This document shows, one piece after another, positions 13,256-25,844 of a DNA stretch of 64,000 nt (within the stretch, counting starts at the first letter, position 1; each line of letters begins with the position of its first letter). The DNA comes from Casuarina equisetifolia. Lineage: Eukaryota; Streptophyta; Magnoliopsida; Fagales; Casuarinaceae. The stretch is taken from contig CM052359.1 in the NCBI GenBank assembly GCA_028551475.1, positions 15,067,583 through 15,131,582 on the forward strand. Reading direction: 5' to 3'. The position numbers and the translations under genes were made by a program. The notes under the pieces were generated by a model. That model was given only the letters and a program-made list of their open reading frames with translations. It did no database searches and was not told where the DNA came from.

Positions 13256-13504
13256 TGATAATACAAAACAACCAAGGGCTTCCCACAATGCTTGCTTACA
13301 AATTCACTCCCTGCCTTCAGCGAGGAACACTTCTTTCTTATAGTTTACAAATTCTAACATGGCATTCAAGCCCTAGGTTCGACCTGTACCTGTTGGCTCT
13401 CCAAGGTACTGCCACTTTTGTTGCTTCCGCTATTTTTTCCATTATAAGGGCATTATTGGTAGAACACCTAGGCTGTCAGCGAAATACCACAGCTAGCCCT
13501 TACA
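13256..13504 (+). repeat. Probable 5' LTR of element G
   Basis: A 249-bp segment from TGATAATAC to CCCTTACA has TG...CA ends and is followed 14 bp later by TATCAAATGCCATCG (13,519-13,533), a decayed form of the iMet primer-binding site TATCAGAGCC. There is no second LTR to compare, so the left edge is inferred from the TG and from typical length. Confidence 0.5.
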
Positions 13505-13689
13505 TTTAAAATATCTACTATCAAATGCCATCGTTTTAATGTTGGATGTTTAGAAGACAAAGGGCACTTTCGTCCCCCTGAAGCTCCTACCATAGCAAAC
13601 TTACCAAACTGCCCCAAGGACTAGAACAAAGTTCCAACACTACCCCACTCAATCTCCCTCCCGTTTCCACACCAGAAAACCCACCAAAG

Positions 13690-14640
13690 ATGGCCACTAG
13701 CACTGATTCCAGCACCAACCCATTTCGAGATCCATTCTTCTTAACAGCAAACGACTTTCCCGGAACTACTCTATCGACCTTTAAGCTCACTGATGAATCT
13801 CACTATGATGTTTGGAAAAGACAACTAAAAAACAGCTTGAAAGGGAAAAATAAGTAGGGATTCATAGACGGAACCTTCCCAAGACCAACCAATGAAACAA
13901 CCAAGGGAGAACAATGGGACCCATGTCAATCAGCAATCATAAGTTGGCTTGAGAAATCAGTGGATTCTAACCTCGTATCCTTGGTTTCCATAACCGGGGA
14001 TGCTAAGCTAGTGTAGGAAACTCTAGAGATGCAATTCAGAAGAACAACCGCAACCCAACGCTACAACCTAAGGCAAAAATTGTATACTCTCTAAATAGAT
14101 GGGAAAAACAATGAAAGAGTACCACAGTGCACTCTCGGAACACCATTCTCTACACTTGTGAATTGTGCATCAGATAAACAAGTGATTGGAAGAGAGGAAG
14201 AAGGAAACTAGAGTTATGGAGTACCTAATAGGCTCAATGACTCCTTCAAACCACTAAGAACCACCATCCTAGCAAAGGACACGCTCCCCTCTGTTGATCA
14301 TGCCTACAATCTAACCAAAGAGGATGAAACACAACTCCAAAAGAATGACGGGTCAGCCACTTAAGCAGAAAGGATGGATCTAGCTCTCAATTGAGCTACA
14401 GGGGCTATGAATCAACTAAATGGTGGAGGTGGAGCTCCATCAAATCGCACATTGGATAGATCGAGTGGCGGAAACAATGTTGGAAATCAACCCACATGCT
14501 AGAAATCAACCCAAGATCAATGCTACCAAATGGTCAGATTCCCTCTGGGATGAAGCAGAAAATCTGGCAAGGGACGACCACCAACAACCCAGACCCAGAT
14601 GCAAGCACACTAGCTGTTTCGGAAGGGGCTAATGCCATGG
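13690..14640 (+). pseudogene. Copia gag (element G)
   Basis: Opens with MATSTDSSTNPFRDPFFL and continues through DFPGTTLSTFKLTDESHYDV and WKRQLKNSLKGKNK, the layout of the plant Copia gag N-terminal and UBN2-type domains. ISWLEKSVD follows at about residue 85. In-frame stops occur, for example right after KGKNK near 13,855 and in the LYTL region near 14,090. Beyond 14,400 the frame shifts and a Pro/Asn-rich C-terminus leads towards the protease. No intact CCHC knuckle is seen. Confidence 0.75.
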
Positions 14641-15140
14641 GTTAGCGAGGCAGAGTGATGAAGGGTAGTTTTAGGTTGGCAAATGGCCACAACCCAACTC
14701 CGTTCATCAAGACAATGAACCTAGCCAGCAGATTTCCCAATCCGAGCGAGTTCGGCTTTTTTCACACCAATGGAGTGTTTGGAAGCAACCCACACGGGCT
14801 AGCACCGCATTCATGATTGGGCCTTCCAATCATAACCCATGCGGGCTGGGTCCTCCTATGCAGGTGGGCCCATCCTTTTTAATTCAATGGCCAATGGTGG
14901 CCGAATGGGGCAGCACGTGAGCCACTTCAATAATTCCCCAAAGCAAGCCCTTCCAAGAGTTCACATGGGAAAGCAAGGCCTAGGAAATGTTACCGGGAGC
15001 TCAATGCAAGGAGGCCTATCTCCAAATCAGTTCTAGATGCTATTGTCCAAGTTAAACAATATGGGGAGGAGGGGACTCCAACTCCAATGCCACCTTCACA
15101 AGTAACACTTCAAAACTCCCTTTTACAATTGATAATTAAA

Positions 15141-17942
15141 GATAGATCTTGGATTCTGGTGTCACATATCACATTACATGTAATCTAGATTATTTGCTCT
15201 CATATGTTTCATGCCCATCACAATTATTCTCCATATGCTTACCTAATGGGACATGTATAGTAGCTACACACATAGGACATACTCAGCCAACACCAACCTT
15301 GATCCTAAAGCATACATTATTTGTCCCAAAATTTAAACATAACTTGATATCCATCACCAAACTGATATCAAACAATAGCTATGCTATTATTTTCTTTCCT
15401 AGTTTCTATGTTATCTAGGACAATTTGTCGAGGACAGTGATCAATTAAGGTAAAACGAATAGGGGTCTCAATCTCATATTGTCATCCATGGAAGTTGACC
15501 CTAGTTTTGTACCAATTTTGTCATGGTTTTACTTTTGTATTCCAAAACCTTTTCCTATTGTAAACTCAAATGTTGTATGTAACGCATCTTTTGACTTAAT
15601 TTATGATTTATGGCATAAGTATTTTGGTCATCCCTTTCTTAAATACCTTGTTACGAATGATAAAATTCTTAATCATCTAGATGATTTTTCATGCTTAATT
15701 TACTCCTTAGCGAAACAGACTTACTTACCATTTAGTCATAGTCAACTTAAAATGACAACCATATTTCAATTAGTCCACATGGACCTTTGGGGACCACATA
15801 GAGTTCCCAATCATGATGACACTCGATATTTCCTTATCATAGTTAATGACTACTCTTGAGCCACTTGGACTTTTTAGCTTCAATGTAAAGATTAAGTTTT
15901 TCCAATTGTTCAAGCATTTTACTTATGGTAGCCACTTAATTTTAGATGTCTCATTCAACACATTTGATCAAATAATAGAGTTGAATTCTTCTTTATAACA
16001 TTTTCTTCATTCTTGACCTTTCAAGGAATCATCTGTGAAAGTAGTTACATCTACACACCTTAGCAACGGGGTAATAAAACATAAATATCGTCATATCTTA
16101 AACATTGCAAAAACGTTGATATTTCAAAGTAACATGCCTCCTTGATTCTAGGGAGAAGTGCAATCTTATGGCAATCTAACTCATTAACAAGATGCCATTT
16201 TTAGCCATCTCACATTGCACTCATTTTGAGATTCTTTATGGTTGGCTTCCTATGTTAGACCACCTTCGTGTCTTTGGATGTTGATTTTATATCACTACAC
16301 TTTGCCCAGAGGGCAAGTACACTCCTAGAGCATTTGTTTGCTTTTTCATGGAATATCCTTTCTAGCAAAAAGGATATCTTATATATAACCTAACCACAAG
16401 TAAGTTCTTTATTATTTGAGATGTTATATTCCATGAGTCAGAGTTTCCATTCTTTAATGTTACTCATGAGTCTGATGATCAGTCTATCTAAAATGATCAC
16501 CAAAACCCAATTAATGAGTCCTAACCTATATAGATAAGAAATATCCCAAGTACACAGCCAATAGAATCATCATCCCTATATCCATCTCAAGAGCCATCAC
16601 CAAACCTATCCTAAGATCCATCGCTAGGTCCTTTACCTTCACCTTCACCTTCATTCTCAAAACTTTCATTTTCACCCATTAAACCGCATAGAACAACTAA
16701 AAAAATAAAATCTCTAATTTGGACATCAAAATACATTTGCTCTAACTTACCATCTACATTAATGTCAACTCACTACCCTATGGCTAACTACATCTCCATA
16801 AATAGACTTACACCACATCATAAAACACTTTATTGCCTCAATACATAGGAACCATCTTCCTATCAAAAAATAATTATGAACCCTAATTGGGTAAAGGCTA
16901 TGAAAAGAGAGTTGGATGCTTGGTGACAAATCATATGTGGGATATAGTTACATTGTTGAGATAAAGGCAAGCAGTGGGTTGTAAATGGGTGTGCAAGATA
17001 AAGTATAATTCAAATGGAATAGTTGAGAGATATAAGGCCATACTAGTGGTGAAGGGTTATCATTAGGGAAAAGAAATGAGTAGACTTTTGCACCCATGGA
17101 AAAAATCATTAATGTCCAAGTAATAATCTCATTAGTTGTTACATATAACTAGCCATTATACCAATTGGATGTGTAGAATGCATTTTTGCATGGTGAACTA
17201 TTAGAAAAGGTGTACACGAAACTGTCTTTGAGGCATCAACATAAGAAAGAAAAACAAATGTGCCAATTGAGGAAGTCCTTTTATGGATTAAAATAAGCTT
17301 CAAGCCAATGGTATGCAAAGTTCACTAAAGCATTGATAGTAGTGAGATTTGCACAATCACAACATGATTCTGTCTTGTTCACCTGCCAAGAAGGACAAAA
17401 CATAGTGATTTTGTTGATCTATGTTGATGACATGTTAATTATTGGTAACAACATTGCAGCCATTGCTAGTTTGAAGAAATATCAAGATTCTAGTTTTTGC
17501 ATAAAAGATTTGGGTTAAATTAGTAGTAAGATCTCGATGGGATATGTATCAACCAAGTAAGTATGCATTAGAGTTAATCTTCATAGTAGGAATAGTAGGA
17601 GCAAAGCCTGCAATCACACCTATAGACTTGAGAATGAAACTCACATCAATAGAGCATGATACAAAGATGAATGATACAAGAAATGACCAATTTATAAATG
17701 ATACTTCTTCCTATAGGCAGTTGGTAGGAAAGTTGATGTACTTAACAATCACGAGGGCCAATCTTACCTACCCAGTGCAGTAGCTAAGTCAGTTCACTTA
17801 GTCATTAAAGTGGTCACACGTGGATGCAACTCTGAGAGTCATAAGGTATCTTAAGAATGCTTTAGGGTAGGGTTTTATGTTCCCAACATTTTCACACTTA
17901 GAGCTTATGGCATTCTATGATTCAAATTATGACACATGTATG
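15141..17942 (+). pseudogene. Copia pol (element G), broken
   Basis: Protease: LDSGVTYHI near 15,150 keeps the Asp-Ser-Gly of the aspartic protease, with Val-Thr where Ala-Thr is usual. GAG-pre-integrase: LWHKYFGHP near 15,620. Integrase core start: HMDLWGPHRVP near 15,780, then VNDYS followed by a TGA. RT: a degraded N-terminus from 16,880, SFYGLK near 17,280, and LIYVDDMLIIG near 17,430 with both catalytic Asp present. RT/RNase H connection: SYRQLVGKLMYLTITRANL near 17,715. RNase H begins at MAFYDSNYDTC near 17,910 and is cut by the LTR of element A. Many stops and frameshifts make it nonfunctional. Confidence 0.85.
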
Positions 17943-19521
17943 TGTTGGGTTTTATGGCTTAATAAGAAAGGGGGTCGAATTGTTATTCTAGTAATCCAAC
18001 AATTTTGTATGATATAAAAGATTTAATCAATTAATTTAACAGTTTGTGTGATAATAAGCAATTAAACAAACATAATTATTTAAACAAGTAGAGAGCAAGA
18101 AAATCAACACCTAATTTACCACAGTGGTTTGGTACTCAATCTTTAAGTCCTACGTCCACCCTTTTCTCCTTCAATCTATCCGATTGAAGTCACTTTTACT
18201 CAACCTGATTAGGAGAACACATTCTCCCTAATCCAAGTAATTCCTTCTCAAAGAAATTGTCAAGTCTGAATACAAGTTATGATGAAAAGATCATGTACAA
18301 TAGCAAATCTCCAAATAATATGTTAGTTTATGGGATATTGCTGATCAGAGGATCTATTCAAGCATATATATCAAGATACAAAGCTCTTATCACAAAATCT
18401 CCAATTTGAATAAATTAGGGTTTCATATTTACCTTAAGATTTATGTGCAGTAAATGTTTATAAATGAAATCAGCATATAAATAATGTTATACAAGCTATG
18501 ATTGAATATATAGTTGAAGATCAAACCAAATAATCGAATATCACCGAACCCTTGTGAGTCATTAAGAGGTGAGAAGACTTGAATCAAATAGTAAGTAAGC
18601 TTAAGAGACTTTCTTCACAAAGAGAACACTTCAAATAGATGTCAATTATCAAGAAGAAACCTTCACGTACACTTCTCTTTTTTGTAGGAAATAGATCTAG
18701 GGCCTTTTTTAGATCAAACCTGAACCGTAGCTTTCTTCTCGTTAGGAATAGTAGCCCATCCATCAAATTGACTTCATATCAATCTTCAGAGCCTCAATCC
18801 GACCATTCTGACAGCCAATCTCCTCAAAAATCCTCCCATTAAGGTTTTGACGCTTGAGAGAAACAAAGATGACATCAGAATAGTGGCTAGGGCAAAATGA
18901 TTGAAAGACCTCTTACGTGCATCTTGATATTAAGTGAGACGATGTCATGACAGGCGCACCTCTGATAGATGGGACGACACCGTAGCGCAAGAAGACTTAC
19001 TCTAGCAGGGTCAGGCTGACGCAAGCTCAGGTTGCATCACAGAGCCTCGATCCAGCAACAAAGGGTCCAATCTAATAACAAAAGATCCAATAGATAAACA
19101 CAATCCAATATCAACAGGGTCCATAGTTTAATTATGTAAACACAGTCCAAAACTATGATCTTTTACAAAGTTCATATTTTGGTGTAATACATATCTTAGC
19201 TTTGAACTAATATCATCAATACCCCTCATGTTCCTACAAATGCATTAAAACCAAGTATCAAATTTCTAAATAAAATATATTCAAATATATTTTATTTCTT
19301 AAAGAAATATTTAAATACACAAATGTATTTCACAAGAACTTTAAGAATATGTTTTATGAAGGTATGTAGGAACTCGGTTACTTTATAATATCATTAATTG
19401 ATATTATAATTTGTACACCTTTTACTTCCTTGATTTTTCTTTTTGCACATAAAAAAAACATATTTCAAGAATTGATATTTACCAAAATAGTTTTAGTTAC
19501 AACAAAACCCTAGTTTCCAAC
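17943..19521 (-). repeat. 3' LTR of element A
   Basis: Runs from TGTTGGGTTTTATGG to TTTCCAACA (plus-strand view), so it has TG...CA ends, and is followed at once by the polypurine tract complement ATCTCCCCC. It aligns along its length with 25,845-27,165 and with the LTRs of element C. It carries only about one copy of the 37-bp unit that is tandem in the other copies, and holds the conserved dyad at 19,386-19,406. Confidence 0.85.
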
Positions 19522-21281
19522 AATCTCCCCCTTTTTTATGATGACAAAATATTTCAATAGTATGACACATGTCTCAAAATATCAATCATGTTTTTCATGG
19601 GAACATATCTTGGCATTGCAACATATTGTGTAGCATATTGATCATCACACAATTAAATTTGCCGTATTTAACTGCTCACTACCTATTATGATTAGAATCC
19701 ACAAGCAAGTCCTATACATGTGTCTAATAAATTTTGAAATTGATCATAGAACATGTGATTTTCCAAGCATAGGTGTTAGAGAGATATGTATCCCACATTT
19801 TACACTAATATAGTTAGAAATGAGACTTCACATGTGCACCATTATTCTCTCTCCCTTTTTGTCATAAGCAAAAGGAATGATCATGCAAGTAATCAAGACA
19901 AACAACATAAACTAAGTAGACAGTAAGCTAGTAAGGATAGGAGTAGGGTACTAACCAGATGCTGTAGGAGTATAAGTAAAGCTGCTTGTTTGGTGAATTT
20001 TATATGCAAGTGAACATATTGAACAAGTAATATAATGATAAGAAAGATATCGTCCCACAAAGATTAGTGATTACTAGACCAACTAATTACTAACGGTGAA
20101 TAACTCCTAGAATTTATCTAACAAATTCAAATGGTAAATGATAGATTAACTAACTAAATCTAAGAAAACTAAATATATGAAATATGTTATAATATATGAT
20201 TTCACTATAATTACTAGGTATTAATGTTGATTATTTATGCTTGCAAGAGGGATAATATCTATGTGATGGCAGAACTTCCTAATTTATTTGCTATCCTATG
20301 TCAAAGTATAGCAAATTTACTTAATTTATTAATTCACTATATCTTTATATGTGAATTGAAATAAACCAAATGCATTAGAATCTATGAATATTCCCAGTTT
20401 ATACTAAAAGCCACACAAACAATATGGTATATGTCTATCCATATTTAATTTATGGTTACATATTACAAAAAGCAATTGTATATCATCTCCTGTCGGTCTT
20501 AAACATGCAAATTCAATCATTTAAGTGGTAGTTAATCACTTAAAAGCATTAAACATAGTAATATGCAACTTCACATAAATAAAATATCTTACAAAATATA
20601 ATAATTCTAAGATTCATACTATCATAATTAGGTTACATCATAGCTCTAATAAAAGTAAACTAAAACATAAAGAAATAATGAGAAAGAACAATAATAGGGA
20701 TTAAAGAAGGCATCTTGAATCTAAGAATAAGAAGTCTGTCACCTTTTTATTTTCTCTTCAAGAAAACCTTGAGTTGTGCTCAATTTCCTCCTCCCTTTCT
20801 TTGGCCTCCTCTCTTCTCTTAACTAGGGTTTAGGTTTAAACCTATCTCCTATCCTAGTAGAACTGGGATTTGGAGACCTAAAGTAATTAGGTTTTGAACT
20901 CCTAATTTAATTAGGCTTTAAACTCCTAATATGATTAGGTTTTCTAATTATTTAGAAAACCCAATAACAATAAATCTAATAACAATCATTCAAAGCCCAA
21001 GCCTATCTTGACTCTCTTGATCTTGATATTACAATTTTGCCACACAATAAGCATCAGGTTTTCCATGTTCATCCATTTTCTCCTTGCGTCCTTGTGCTAC
21101 ATAAATAAGATAAATTTAGGTAAATAAAAAGGAGTTCAAATGTTTTCTCACAATTATTAAAGTTATTTATTGCCTAAAATAGGTAAAATAACTCTATAAA
21201 AATAGAGTTATCATCACTCCCCCTCAAACCGAATAGTTTAGGAAACAATGAAAGAATAGAGAGATAGCAGTAATAGAGAAT
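19522..21281 (-). other. Noncoding 3' internal part of element A with polypurine tracts
   Basis: Apart from the solo LTR at 19,987-21,213, this stretch holds no gene. Minus-strand polypurine tracts are visible as CTCCCCCTTTTTT (about 19,525), CTCTCTCCCTTTTT (about 19,847) and CTCCCCCTC (about 21,217). The one next to the LTR would prime plus-strand synthesis. Repeated tracts between pol and the 3' LTR are typical of Sireviruses. Confidence 0.7.
19987..21213 (-). repeat. Solo Gypsy LTR inserted in element A
   Basis: A 1,227-bp segment with TGTTTGGTG...GAGTTATCA ends matches the LTR at 31,570-32,922 (element E family) over its length. No internal retrotransposon sequence accompanies it. Element C, which lacks the insertion, shows the uninterrupted site at 41,385-41,410. 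The flanks CTGCT and TCACT are both derivable by transitions from the TCGCT in C, which is consistent with a decayed 5-bp target duplication. Confidence 0.85.
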
Positions 21282-24200
21282 TCAAAGATTTTTAAGGACT
21301 AACATTCCAAGTTCTCTTCTAATGGCATAAAATCTGTCCTTTGATAAAGGTTTGGTTAAGATATTAGCAATTCGCTAATCAGTGCTCACAAATTCAAGTA
21401 CAACATCTCCTTTTTGAACATGATCCTGAATGAAATGATGTCGAATTTCTATGTGTTTTGTTTTAAAGTGTTGAATAGGATTCTTAGTGAGATTAATCGT
21501 ACTGCTGTTATCACATTTTAATGGAACCTTATGTGATAAGATGCCATAATCCTCTAATTGTTGTTTCATCCATAAGATTTGAGCACAACTACTAGCAACA
21601 ACTATATATTCAGCTTTAGTGGAAGAGAAAGCTACATAGTTTTGTTTCTTGAAGTGCTAAGAGATAAGCATATTTCTGAGATAGTGACATCCACCACTCA
21701 TGCTCTTTTTATCTAATGTGCAACCAGCATAATTAGAATCACTGAATGCATGCAAATTCAAAGTGGTATCTCTAGGATACCAGATTCCTAAGGAAACCAT
21801 GTCTCTAAGGTATCTAAATATTCTTTTAACTGCAACTAGGTGCTGTTCTTTGGGATTGGATTGATACCTGGCACATAAACACACACTAAACATGATATTC
21901 GGTCTAAATGTAGTCAAGTATAGCAAAGAACCAATCATGCCACGATATGATTTAATGTCTACATTAATTCCATTTTCATCATTAGATAATGATAAAGAGG
22001 TGCTCATTGGTGTGTTCATTGGTTGGAGTCATGCATCTTGTATTTCTTGAGTAATTCATTTGTGTATTTTGTTTGACTTATAAACATTACTTTGTTTGTT
22101 TGTTTGATTGATTTTCAACCCAAGAAAACATGTTAACTCACCCATCATACTTATTTCAAATTCACTTTGCATGCATGCAATAAATTCTTCACATAGTGTA
22201 GAATTTGTAGAACCAAATACAATGTTATCAACATATATTTGAACAATCAAATTCTTTTTTCTTTATTCTTTATAAATAAAGTGTTCTCTACTTTTCCTTT
22301 TCTGAAATCATGGTTGATCAAAAAGGAACTTAATTTATCATACCAAGCTCATGGAGCTTGTTTCAAACCATATAAAGCTTTTGACAATTTAAAGACATGA
22401 TTTGAATAAATCAGATCTTCAAATCTCGGTGGTTGTTCAACATATACCTTTTCCTTTATAATACCATTCAAAAATGCACTCTTGACATCCATTTGAAATA
22501 AGGTAAAGTTCATACAACAAGTAAAGGCAAGTAAGATTCGAATAGCTTTTAACCTAGCCACTGGTGCAAAGGTTTTATCATAGTCAATTCCTTCTTCTTG
22601 ATTATATCCTTGTGCCACTAATCTAGCCTCATTCCTAGTAATGGTACCATTCTCATCTAGTTTGTTCCGAAATACCCATTTTGTGCCTATAACTGAATGA
22701 TTCTTTGGTCTTGGAACTAGATTCCAAACCTTGCTTCTTTCAAATTGATTTAATTCTTCTTGCATAGCAAGAAACCAATTTTCATCTTTAAGAGCCTCAT
22801 CTACTTTCTTTGGCTCTACTTGGGATAAAAAGGCTTGATGTTCACATGTGTTGTGAACCTGAGACCTTGTGCTTACTCTAACATTTAGGTTTCCTATGAT
22901 GTGATCATGATCTACTTCATTTCTTACTCTAAGAAAGGAAGGTTTCCTAGTTTCAGACTCCCCCTCAACTTCAACCCTATTTGGAACACTTTTAGTTCCA
23001 TTATTCTCTTTGGTTTCTAGAGTACCATGACAATCATCCTCAAACTTAACATGAATTAATTCTTTTATAACTAAAGTTCGTTTGTTGAATACTCTACATG
23101 CCTTACTTGTATGAGAATATCCAAGAAATATTCCTTCATCACTTTTGGAATCAAATTTTCCAAGTGATTCTTTTCCATGATTTAAAACTAAGCATTTGTT
23201 GCCAAAAACATGAAAATATCCAATGTTTGGTTTTCTTTCAAAGAATAATTCAAAAGGTGTCTTTTTCAAAATAGGTCTTATTAGAGCATGATTTGAAATA
23301 TAACAAGTTATGTTTACAGCCTCTTCCCAAAAGTGTTTAGGAAGATTATATTCACACATCATGGTTCTAGCCATTTCTTGAAGAGTTTTATTTTTCCTTT
23401 CAACCATACAATTTTGTTGTGGTGTTCTAAGAGCTGAAAAGTTGTGTGAAATGCCATTTTCTAAACAGAATTTTTCAAAAAGTTGGTTTTAAAATTCACC
23501 ATCGTGACCAGCCTTTTTCATTTTGAATCATTTTACAAAATTTAGCGAACTTTTCAAATGCTTCATCATTTCTAGCAAGCATGTATGTCCATGTGAATCT
23601 AGAATAATCATCTATAATGACCAAGACATAATATTTACCATTTAGTGTTGCTATTCTCATAGGCCCGAAAAGGTCCATATGCAGTATTTCTAATGGTCTA
23701 GATGTACTCACCACAAGCTTCAACTTGAAGCTGCTTTGTGTATGTTTACCCTTAATGCATACTTCACATATTTTATCATTGTTAAACTTTAAATATGGAA
23801 GACCTTTTACTAAATTATACTTACACAGTTTTTCTATCAATCCTAGACCCGCATGTCTTAGCTTTCTATGCCACAACCAAGCATTCACATTTTTGTTCAC
23901 AATCAAGCATGTTTGTTCAACATTTAGTTTACTTAAATCAAGCACATAGATGTTGTCTTTACTATTTCCAACAATCTTCATTTTATGTTCAGCATGCTTA
24001 ACAATATAGTTTTCTTTTCCAAATTTTATTTTGAATCCTTTATCACATAACTAACTTATGCTAAGTAAATTAAATTTTAGTTCATCTACAAGCAAAACTT
24101 CATATATGAGTAAGGTATTAGGATTACCTATTGTTCCCATTCCTTTTATTCTTCCTTTGGAGTTATCTCCAAAAGATACCATACCTCCATTTTTCTACTC

Positions 24201-25782
24201 AAGTGTTGAGAAGAGCTCTTTCATCCTAGTCATGTGTCGAGAACATCCACTATCCAGAATCCACATGTTCTTGAGGTTTTTGTTCCTCACTTGTGCACTC
24301 ATAACTTGCAGAAACAAATTTGATTGTTGAAATGCTTGGTACCCTTTTTACTTTAGGTCGATGAGTGTTAGTTCAACTTAGAGTTTTGTCAGGACATGCA
24401 CTGATATCATAGAAAGTTTTTGTTCCTATTGTCATGTTTTCAGATTCCCTTTTTGTCTCATACATATCATCCATACAAGCATCATATTTCATATATGCAT
24501 TAGCAGAAATAACAATTTTGTCATTTATGGAAATCGAAGCATCTTTCTTTTCAGTTTCATCTCTACATGCAGTAAATTCTATGCTTTGTTTATCAATTAA
24601 ATTAGTTTTTTGTACAGAGGTCAACATTTTTTGTTTTTTAGATTTATTTTTTACTTTTAGCTTTTTGTATTTATCTTTTAATTTATTTGCATATTCAACT
24701 AAATCAGAAAATGCAGTTTCTAACCCAGAGTTTATTTAAAGAAGCAATTCAAAATCATTTACCTCACTATTTTCTTCCTCAAGAGTTGCTATTGCAGTTA
24801 GGCATAGATGTGCAACTTCTTCTTGAGTTTCTTCATCAGATGAGGAGTTCTTATCATCCAAAGCATTAATCATCACCTTCTTTTTGTTCTTGTTGTTTCT
24901 CTTCTTGATCATTGGACAATCAATCTTAATGTGTCCTCATTTCTTGCATTCATAGCACACGTTTTCCTAAGGTTCATTTAATTCTTTTCTCCTAGTTTGC
25001 CCTATGTTTTTGTTTAATCCTCTTCTTAGGAATTTTCTAAATCTTCTAGCTATAAGAGCTACTTCATCATTTTTTGACTCTTCCTCTTCAACCTCTTCAA
25101 CCTCTTCAACCTCTTCAACTTCTACTTTAAGTGCAAGTGATCTTCTATTTTCTTTTCTTTTTTCTCTTCTCATAAGTTGCATTTCATCAGTTTTAAAAGA
25201 ACCTAGCAAATCATCTAAAGTTAGCACATCTAGGTCATGAGCTTCTTCTATGGCCATCTTTTTAAGATCCCAACTCTTGAGTAGGGATACTAACATTTTT
25301 CTTACCATTTCCTCATTTGTATAGGTTTTTCCTAGCAATTTAAGCTTAGAAATAATTTCAATGAATCTACCAAACATATCACTAATAGTTTCAGAATCTT
25401 TCATAACAAATAATTCATAGCCATGTGTAAGCATATTAACTTTAGAAGACTTTACCTTTTTAGTTCCTTCATAGATAACTTCTAACCTATTCCAAATTTC
25501 TTTACCGGTGGTGCAAGAGGACACTTTGTTAAACTCATGTGCTCTAAGACCACTATAGATTATATTCATGGACTTAGCATTTAACCCCATTACTTTAGCT
25601 TCATTTTTTGACCATTCATCAGTTTCGGGTAATGTGATACCCGTCTTGATTACTTGCCAAGCTTCTGGATCTTAACCTATTATGAAGACTTGCATTAATT
25701 GTTTTTAATGTCTAAAATTAATGCCATCAAACAAGGGAGGTTTGTTAAACCCCGTAACAGCTAACCCTTTATCAGAAGCCAT
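21282..25782 (-). pseudogene. Sirevirus-like gag-pol of element A, broken
   Basis: Starts at 25,782 (MASDKGLAVTGFNKPPLFDG). Gag runs to about 24,900, with a zinc knuckle CYECKK...GHIKIDC (about 24,935) interrupted by a stop. Protease LDSGCSRHM is at about 24,250. The GAG-pre-integrase LWHRKLRHAGL is at about 23,870. The integrase core has HMDLFGP (about 23,675), a HDGEF segment reached after a frameshift (about 23,500) and VERKN (about 23,400), so all three acidic residues can be traced. RT spans about 22,750-22,056, with LVAQGYNQEEGIDY and VKSAFLNGII. The catalytic YVDD box reads YVDN (about 22,235), which should inactivate the enzyme. RNase H follows, to the stop at 21,282. Frames break near 22,340, 22,050, 21,655 and elsewhere. 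Confidence 0.9.
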
Positions 25783-25825
25783 AATGTGGATCTACTCTAG
25801 GATGTTAATCCTTTTAATTAGAGAA

Positions 25826-25843
25826 CCTGACTTTAGATGCCAA
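25826..25843 (-). other. Primer-binding site of element A
   Basis: The minus strand reads TTGGCATCTAAAGTCAGG directly inside the 5' LTR. It resembles the iMet-type site TGGTATCAGAGC with substitutions. The matching site in element C is better preserved (TTGGCATCTAGAGCCAGG). Confidence 0.65.
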
Positions 25844-25844
25844 T

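Larger units (their letters stand above)
13256..17942 (+). mobile_element. Element G: decayed Copia retrotransposon, 3' end missing
   Basis: A short 5' LTR, a tRNA-iMet-like primer site, gag, protease, integrase, RT and the start of RNase H lie in order on the plus strand, which is the Ty1/Copia arrangement. Coding is broken by many stops and frameshifts. The element stops abruptly inside RNase H at 17,942, where the LTR of element A begins, and the missing 3' end is not found elsewhere in the window. The gag type suggests an Ale/Retrofit-like lineage. Confidence 0.85.
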
